Of a DNA stretch of 26,544 bases, positions 21,827 to 26,544 are shown in pieces (within the stretch, counting starts at the first letter, position 1; the number at the start of each line of letters is the position of its first letter). This DNA is from Dehalococcoidales bacterium (GTDB lineage Bacteria; Chloroflexota; Dehalococcoidia; Dehalococcoidales; UBA2162): NCBI GenBank assembly GCA_016932435.1, contig JAFGCW010000081.1:1-26544 (forward strand), in the 5' to 3' direction. A program made the translations under genes and the position numbers. The notes beneath the pieces were generated by a model. It searched no databases. It saw nothing but the letters and a program-made list of their open reading frames with translations, and was not told where the DNA came from.

Positions 21827-23640
21827 GCTGGTATTTTCACAACCACTCTCGTTCCCCGGCCCTTTTCACTGGATATGTCAAATGAACCACCAAGTAATTT
21901 TGCCCTTTCCCTCATACTAATCAAGCCAAAGCCTTTACTCAGGTCTTGTGTTGAATCAAATCCGATTCCGTCATCGTTGACACTCAATATATAGTTGTCC
22001 TCATCATTGGTCAATCTTACGTCGATGTTATTCGCACGGGCATGCTTTCTGATGTTGTTTAAGGCTTCCTGAAAGATACGGAACAACGCGTTTTCCGCAT
22101 CCGGATTGATATTCTGCTCCTCGATGGAAGTATCAATAATTACTTTTATGTTGTTATCATTCCCGAAACTCTCTGCTTCCGTGCGTAATGCATCGATAAA
22201 CGTCAGGTTTTCCAGCAACTGGGGGCGAAGTGCCCATACCGAACGTCGAGCTTCGTTCAAACTTTCCTTCGCTAGCCTTTTCGCTGAATCAAGGTGTTCC
22301 TGCGAGCTGGAATTATCTTTACCCATGGTCTGTTCAGCTGCTTCGAGTTGGAGTATTATCCCGGTAAAACCCTGGGCAAGTGTATCATGAATTTCTCTTG
22401 CCAAGCGGTTTCTTTCAGTTATTACTGCCAGTTCACGTGTCTCAAGGTAATAACGCGCGTTTTGTATAGCTACTGCAAGCTGGTCGCCGATAGTCTGTAC
22501 GGTAAAAACGTCGATCTCATCGAAGGCATCGACTTCGTCACTCTGGACATCAAGAACACCCAGTATCTCTCCACCTAATTTAATTGGAACAGAAAGTTCG
22601 GAACGGGTATTTGGGAGTTGTTCGGATGCAATATATCTCGAATCAATGGACACATCGGCAACTACCAGGAATTCTTCATTTTGAGCTACAGTACCCACGA
22701 TCCCCTGACCAAGATCGACAGAAAAACTAGTCGGTATTTCACTCTCATACCCACCTGCCCCGGCACTTAACTCGATACTCCCGGCATCCTTCGCTAGGAA
22801 GATATTAACATTGTAATAATGGAAAGTATCTCTCAGAGAATTAACTACATATGGCAATAATTCATCCAGACTGAGAAACGAACTGATCCTGCGCCCTACC
22901 TCGTTAATAGTGCGCAACTGCTCTGCCCGTCTTCTTTCACCTCTCGTTCTCAATTCAACTTTTTCTTCGAGTTCATCATGAGACTGCTTGAGATCTGCCT
23001 GTGATTTTTCCAGATTTTCCGTCATGTTGTTGAAAGCCGTAGCCAGGAGACCTATCTCGTCTTGAGAATTTATACTGATCCTTGTAGAGAGATTTTCCAT
23101 GTTTATTCTGTTTACTGTAAAGGCAAATGTCCTGATCGGTTGCAGCACTGAATATCGCACAAATATAAAGAAGGCAAGTCCAACTAGTACGAGAAAACCT
23201 ACTACCACAATACTTAAAGTTATTGCCGTTCTGCGGACAAGGTCGTCGATATACCGGTCAGAAAATCCAACCTCGAAAGCGCCGACTAATTCACCATCCA
23301 CGGACAGGGTATGTTTTGATAATTCCAGGTTAGTGTCATTATCTTCCTCCGAGATTGAACTTACTGAATTCCCATCTTGATTAAATACAGTTATAGAGTC
23401 GATATTTTCATATACCAGGGCGGACTGAATTGTCCGGTCTATCTGTTCATAATCACCTGAAAGTAGATCATCAGCCAGAGAAAGTGATAAAGACTCTATA
23501 GTGGCTTGCTTTTCAACCGTATATTTCTGTGAAAGTTGGTACTGCACGGTGAGAATCACCGTGAAAGCAGTTAAAAAAGCTCCCAGCAGCGTAACCAGGA
23601 TAATCGCAAAAATCACTTTATTATTAAGGCTTCTCAGCAT
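21823..23640 (-). CDS. Membrane sensor histidine kinase (HAMP-GAF-HisKA_3)
   Basis: This is a 605-residue NarX/LiaS/DegS-class kinase. Transmembrane segments at about 8-32 and 138-162 enclose an extracytoplasmic sensor of about 105 residues. It is followed by HAMP (QPIRTF onward, about 165-215), a coiled coil to about 245 and a GAF domain (about 250-398). The dimerisation/phosphoacceptor helix has H418 in LAREIHDTLAQGF. The ATPase domain carries FQEALNNIRKHA (N box), DDGIGFD and GFGLISMRERA. It overlaps the response regulator by 4 nt, so the pair is translated together. The GAF domain has no obvious Fe-S or haem cysteines, so its ligand is unknown. It starts 62 nt after the aldo/keto reductase stop with AAAGGATAA before the ATG, and could be read through from that gene. 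Confidence 0.94.
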   Translation of the reverse strand: MLRSLNNKVIFAIILVTLLGAFLTAFTVILTVQYQLSQKYTVEKQATIESLSLSLADDLLSGDYEQIDRTIQSALVYENIDSITVFNQDGNSVSSISEEDNDTNLELSKHTLSVDGELVGAFEVGFSDRYIDDLVRRTAITLSIVVVGFLVLVGLAFFIFVRYSVLQPIRTFAFTVNRINMENLSTRISINSQDEIGLLATAFNNMTENLEKSQADLKQSHDELEEKVELRTRGERRRAEQLRTINEVGRRISSFLSLDELLPYVVNSLRDTFHYYNVNIFLAKDAGSIELSAGAGGYESEIPTSFSVDLGQGIVGTVAQNEEFLVVADVSIDSRYIASEQLPNTRSELSVPIKLGGEILGVLDVQSDEVDAFDEIDVFTVQTIGDQLAVAIQNARYYLETRELAVITERNRLAREIHDTLAQGFTGIILQLEAAEQTMGKDNSSSQEHLDSAKRLAKESLNEARRSVWALRPQLLENLTFIDALRTEAESFGNDNNIKVIIDTSIEEQNINPDAENALFRIFQEALNNIRKHARANNIDVRLTNDEDNYILSVNDDGIGFDSTQDLSKGFGLISMRERAKLLGGSFDISSEKGRGTRVVVKIPA

Positions 23641-23702
23641 GATTTATCCTTTATTAATGCTGAATTTATTGTCAGTAAAAGCTAGTTTTAACGTCACTTG
23701 AA

Positions 23703-24635
23703 TTACTGCCCGGTAATCGAATCTACGTTCCTTAAGATAAATTTGAGTTTTTTAACGTCTTCTGCCGGAAGCGGAGGACGGTTGAACGACTCCAGGTTCT
23801 CCTCCATGTGAGTGATGTTGCCCGTCCCGGAAAGAATTACATCGGGTCCTTCTTCGTAATGACAGAAGCGGTAGGCTGCGTCAGGTATACTCACTGCCCC
23901 GCCCTCGTGAACCAGGAATCCCAGCGGGTCGTTGACATCAAACTCCGAGGGATCAAGCTGTTTCTTCTCTATGAGTTCGGCAACCACCTCTTTAAGCCGT
24001 TCAGGCCTGCTGAGAGCCAGTCGAACAGGGAACATGATGGTGACGCCAATATTTTGCTTCTTCGCTTCCGGGAATACGTATTCACGGGCGCACTGATTGA
24101 GAAGATTGAATCCGACCATCATCACGTCCCATTCATCATCCTGGAAGGCTCGCTGCAGCATCTCATGACGGGTATCGGCGTTGAACATCTCCGATATCCC
24201 GATAAAGCGTAATTTCCCTTCACTGCGAAGATCCTTGAGAACCGGCACTATCTCGGTATGAAGGTATTCATACTGGCTCAGGCGAACCCCGTGAAGATAA
24301 TAGACATCCACGTAATCGGTGCCGAATCGTTTCAGGCTATTCTCAAGGCTTTCTCTTACCTGCTCTCCGGTAAGCCCTTCGGTCGGTGTCTTCTTGGTGC
24401 ACAGCACGAGCGAGGAACGGTCGACATTTTTTATGGCTTTTCCGACAATTTCCTCAGTACCGTAGATCTCTGCGGAGTCTATTATATTAACTCCTGCATC
24501 TATTGCTTTTTTCACCGCCGCAACAGATTCAGCTTCTTCTTTACCGGTGCCTTTACCGACCCGACTTGGACCACCGCAGCCCATACCCATCGTGGTCACA
24601 GTCAGGCCTGTTCTCCCAAGAGTAGTCTTATTCAT
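23703..24635 (-). CDS. Aldo/keto reductase
   Basis: This is a 310-residue TIM-barrel NAD(P)H-dependent oxidoreductase. The catalytic tetrad is recognisable: D53 and Y58 in IDSAEIYG, K81/K82 in LCTKK, and H115 in VYYLHGV. The opening MNKTTLGRTGLTVTTMGMGCGG is typical, with a Gly-rich insert (SRVGKGTGKEE) in the first loop. There is no C-terminal ferredoxin-like domain, so it is not of the fused Fe-S type. A perfect TATAAT (minus strand, 24676-24671) lies about 40 nt upstream but lacks a convincing -35. It is followed at 62 nt by the sensor kinase on the same strand. Substrate is unknown. Confidence 0.93.
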   Translation of the reverse strand: MNKTTLGRTGLTVTTMGMGCGGPSRVGKGTGKEEAESVAAVKKAIDAGVNIIDSAEIYGTEEIVGKAIKNVDRSSLVLCTKKTPTEGLTGEQVRESLENSLKRFGTDYVDVYYLHGVRLSQYEYLHTEIVPVLKDLRSEGKLRFIGISEMFNADTRHEMLQRAFQDDEWDVMMVGFNLLNQCAREYVFPEAKKQNIGVTIMFPVRLALSRPERLKEVVAELIEKKQLDPSEFDVNDPLGFLVHEGGAVSIPDAAYRFCHYEEGPDVILSGTGNITHMEENLESFNRPPLPAEDVKKLKFILRNVDSITGQ

Positions 24636-24703
24636 TAAATACCAACCCCCTTCTGATACTGATAGGAAATATTATAACTCATACAGCGTTCAGGATGCTT
24701 GTT

Positions 24704-24732
24704 TTGATTTGGCTGCGGCTTCTCTATATACT
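24704..24732 (+). promoter_or_regulatory. Promoter of the aldolase gene
   Basis: TTGATT (24704-24709), exactly 17 nt, TATACT (24727-24732). Predicted start is near 24739, leader about 40 nt. Confidence 0.7.
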
Positions 24733-24751
24733 GGAGAAAATACAGTGTATA
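24727..24751. promoter_or_regulatory. Imperfect inverted repeat over the -10, candidate operator
   Basis: TATACTG (24727-24733) and CAGTGTATA (24743-24751) form an inverted repeat with one unpaired G, spanning the -10 box and start site. That position suits a repressor site. No adjacent regulator gene is present. Confidence 0.4.
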
Positions 24752-24779
24752 CCCATTTACGGTTTAAAGGAGTCTGCCC

Positions 24780-25526
24780 ATGAAAAATCTGCTGAAAGAA
24801 AAACTACGGCGTGGCGATGATGTGATCGGCACGTTTGTCACCCTGCCCCACCCGGACGTAACCGAAATGCTGTCCCGCGTCGGTTTCGACTGGCTTATCA
24901 TCGACAGCGAGCATGCGGTTACCGGTCTGGAGACGATGACTGTCATGATGCAGGCGATGAACGGCACCGATTGCACCCCGATAGTCCGCCCGGAGTGGAA
25001 CGACATCGTGGTGATAAAGCGAATACTGGATATCGGCGCCCACGGGGTGCTGGTTCCCTGGGTAAATACCCGGGAAGAGGCTGAATATGCTGTGGAAGCC
25101 TGTAAATACCCGCCCGTCGGACTTCGCGGCTACGGACCGAGAAGGGCGAAAATGCTGGATCCTGATTATATGCAGACGGCGAATGACGAAATCATGATAA
25201 TCGTCCAGATAGAGACACAGGACGCCGTTAAGAATATCGATGAGATTCTATCGGTCGAAGGGATCGACGCCTGTTATATCGGCCCGAACGACCTCTGTCT
25301 CAGTTATGGGAATATACCCCCCCACTGGGAAAATCCTGAATATCTGGCGGCATTCGATACGGTCCTCGAAGCTGCCGACAAAGCCGGTAAGCCTGCCGGT
25401 ATATTCGCCTCTTCGGAAAATATCCAATGGGCGAAAGAAAAGGGCTTCACGCTTAATACCGTGGATGATTCTGACGCATTCCTAAAACACGGGGCGGAAT
25501 CAGCTTTGAGAGCATTCCGTGAATAG
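24780..25526 (+). CDS. HpcH/HpaI-family aldolase
   Basis: This is a 248-residue class II (metal-dependent) pyruvate/2-keto acid aldolase, of the 2-dehydro-3-deoxyglucarate or 4-hydroxy-2-oxo-heptanedioate aldolase type. It has IDSEHAV with D42, E44 and catalytic H45, VRP with R70, the metal ligands E145 (VQIET) and D171 (GPNDL), and GLRGYGPRRA for the substrate carboxylate. Length is normal. AAAGGAG lies 7-8 nt before the ATG. It is monocistronic, with its own promoter and an operator-like repeat, and converges with the hydrolase at 25559. The aldehyde substrate is not evident; a link to the nearby meta-cleavage-like hydrolase in aromatic ring degradation is possible but unproven. Confidence 0.93.
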   Translation: MKNLLKEKLRRGDDVIGTFVTLPHPDVTEMLSRVGFDWLIIDSEHAVTGLETMTVMMQAMNGTDCTPIVRPEWNDIVVIKRILDIGAHGVLVPWVNTREEAEYAVEACKYPPVGLRGYGPRRAKMLDPDYMQTANDEIMIIVQIETQDAVKNIDEILSVEGIDACYIGPNDLCLSYGNIPPHWENPEYLAAFDTVLEAADKAGKPAGIFASSENIQWAKEKGFTLNTVDDSDAFLKHGAESALRAFRE

Positions 25527-25558
25527 ACCCGTGAAAAATATCAGACTGCGGTGAGAGA

Positions 25559-26413
25559 TTATCTATCGGTACCCTTGCCGAGGAACATAACGACCAGACG
25601 GGTAAAGTCCTTTATCTTCTGGTTATGTATGTGATGACCGCCATCTTCAAAGATATAAATCTGACAGTCCGGTATTACATCGGCGGCTGCGTAGGCATGC
25701 TTCACCGGTACGATACTATCTCTTGCACCCCACACCAGCAGAGTCGGCATTACCAGCCTGGTAAGTTGATCCAGGAGTACAGTAGTCTGCCCTTTGAGAC
25801 TCATTATGCTTTTACCTATGCCTATCTGTACCCGGGTAAACGGCGGTTTTGGTGTAAGAGATAAGGGGAACTGCCTGATAAACCAGGCCAGGGCATCGAA
25901 CATGACAAGGCCTGCGGTACCAAGATACCTGAAGACAGATGGCGATGAAAGGTAACGGGCCCAGAGGGCTATCTCCTTACCGAGGAATAGACTGCTGATC
26001 AGTACCAGACGTTGGATTTTCTCAGGATGGTCCAGTGCATATTGTACAGCGATTCCTCCGCCTACCGAATGCCCGATGAGAGAAAACCGATCCAGTCCGA
26101 GTTCATTGGTAAATCGTTCTATAAAGTCTATGTATTCCGGTATACTGAACCTGTCGTCGATTGACTGGCTGTTACCGAAACCGGGCAGGTCGGGCGCGTA
26201 GACAGTATAGTTTTCGGTGAGTAATTCCAGGTTGTCGATCCATGCATTCACACCACCACCGCCACCGTGAATTACCACCAGCGAGTCACCTTTTCCACCG
26301 TAAAGGTAACTCACATTTCTCTTATTTATTTCTATATTTGCAGCTCTGAGTTTACCGATTATTATCTCTTTTATTCTTATGCACGCGCAGGTGCATGAAA
26401 CTAAATCAGGCAC
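25559..26413 (-). CDS. Alpha/beta-fold hydrolase
   Basis: This is a hydrolase of up to 284 residues. The oxyanion strand is VVIHGGGGG, the nucleophile S116 is in LIGHSVGGG, the acid D232 in VWGARDSIVP, and the base H260 in EDGGHHIHN, so the triad is complete. The pattern resembles meta-cleavage product hydrolases and haloperoxidase-like esterases. The start is uncertain: the listed GTG has no ribosome site and a Cys-rich N-terminal stretch (SCTCAC) not typical of the family. The true start may lie 20-34 codons downstream, for example the GTG at V34. No signal peptide. It converges with the aldolase gene, 32 nt apart, and no clear terminator is visible between them. Confidence 0.85.
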   Translation of the reverse strand: MPDLVSCTCACIRIKEIIIGKLRAANIEINKRNVSYLYGGKGDSLVVIHGGGGGVNAWIDNLELLTENYTVYAPDLPGFGNSQSIDDRFSIPEYIDFIERFTNELGLDRFSLIGHSVGGGIAVQYALDHPEKIQRLVLISSLFLGKEIALWARYLSSPSVFRYLGTAGLVMFDALAWFIRQFPLSLTPKPPFTRVQIGIGKSIMSLKGQTTVLLDQLTRLVMPTLLVWGARDSIVPVKHAYAAADVIPDCQIYIFEDGGHHIHNQKIKDFTRLVVMFLGKGTDR

Positions 26414-26445
26414 ACGGAAATGACATCAGGAAGGATTGAAAGTCA

Positions 26446-26544
26446 ATGCGAGGGGATGAATGGATATTCCGGTGCGGCGGAGCCGCAGTTCCGGTGGGGG
26501 GTGAGCCAGTGTTCCAGTCCTGCGGAGCCACCGTTCCGGTCATG
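26446..26544 (+). CDS. Partial ORF with 15-residue repeats, running off the right edge (uncertain)
   Basis: An ATG at 26446 opens a frame with no stop for 33 codons to the window end. The DNA here repeats with a 45-bp period, a multiple of three, so the product would contain 15-residue repeats: GDEWIFRCGGAAVPV then GGEPVFQSCGATVPV, sharing F, C-G-A and VPV. The Cys-Gly placement hints at small zinc-ribbon-like units, but the spacing is too incomplete to claim this. GGAAGG lies about 11 nt before the ATG, rather far. Alternatively this is a non-coding repeat cluster. Confidence 0.35.
   Translation, partial: MRGDEWIFRCGGAAVPVGGEPVFQSCGATVPVM
26466..26540. repeat. Two 30-bp imperfect direct repeats, 45-bp period
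   Basis: 26466-26495 and 26511-26540 match at 24 of 30 positions, sharing GCGGAGCC and GTTCCGGT. The 15-bp spacers before each also show resemblance. The array may continue beyond the window. Confidence 0.6.

Noticed and set aside
23641..23702. Promoter TTTACT-17-TAATAA just before the kinase gene (minus strand)
   Set aside because: The implied start would fall inside or after the ribosome binding site.
26466..26540. CRISPR array at the right edge
   Set aside because: Repeats are imperfect (24 of 30), spacers are only 15 bp and partly similar to each other, and no cas gene is nearby.

Overview
The window reads as a gene-dense piece of a bacterial chromosome with 20 well-supported protein genes, a few small or partial candidates, and no rRNA, tRNA, CRISPR array, transposase or phage gene that I can see. 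The mix suggests an anaerobic, heterotrophic bacterium: tandem peptide/opine-type ABC substrate-binding lipoproteins, a tungsten aldehyde:ferredoxin oxidoreductase, a DsrMK/HdrDE-like Fe-S and cytochrome b pair with TusA and DsrE2 sulfur carriers, and a flavin/Fe-S ene-reductase. The combination, together with a DUF5679-type mini zinc protein, is most like uncultured Chloroflexota (Dehalococcoidia and relatives). That placement is inference from gene content, not from a marker gene.

Layout. Bases 1-10500: three paralogous solute-binding lipoproteins on the + strand (177-2027, 6147-8033, 8642-10444) with no permease or ATPase beside them. Between the first and second lies a minus-strand operon of five genes read from 5646 down to 2462: an ArsR regulator, DsrE2, TusA, a NarI/DsrM-like haem b membrane protein and a DsrK/HdrD-like Fe-S protein. 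The second and third lipoproteins each have a long leader (about 350 and 275 nt). Each leader begins at a strong sigma-70-type promoter and contains a short translatable ORF that meets or overlaps a GGCACC/GGTGCC hairpin followed by a T-run. These two leaders look related to each other and are the best candidate here for an undescribed regulatory RNA.

Bases 10500-12850: hypoxanthine phosphoribosyltransferase and adenine deaminase form a minus-strand purine salvage operon (adenine to hypoxanthine to IMP). Bases 12890-17680: a + strand operon of an SDR dehydrogenase, an Old Yellow Enzyme/2,4-dienoyl-CoA-reductase-like flavoprotein and a CocE/NonD-type hydrolase. The last two have substitutions at the canonical catalytic positions, so the operon's chemistry may not be what family names imply. 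A pair of inverted REP-like palindromes follows.

Bases 17850-24640, all on the minus strand: aldehyde:ferredoxin oxidoreductase; a secreted/membrane bactofilin-like protein; a NarL-type response regulator with its GAF-containing histidine kinase (4-nt overlap); and an aldo/keto reductase. Bases 24700-26544: an HpcH/HpaI-type aldolase on + with its own promoter and operator-like palindrome, a convergent alpha/beta hydrolase on minus, and at the right edge an open frame carrying an in-phase 45-bp repeat that runs off the window.

Several starts were moved from the longest possible ORF to a codon with a proper ribosome binding site (6147, 8642, 12779, 12976, 13811). For hpt, the longer start would lie inside the promoter's -35 box.
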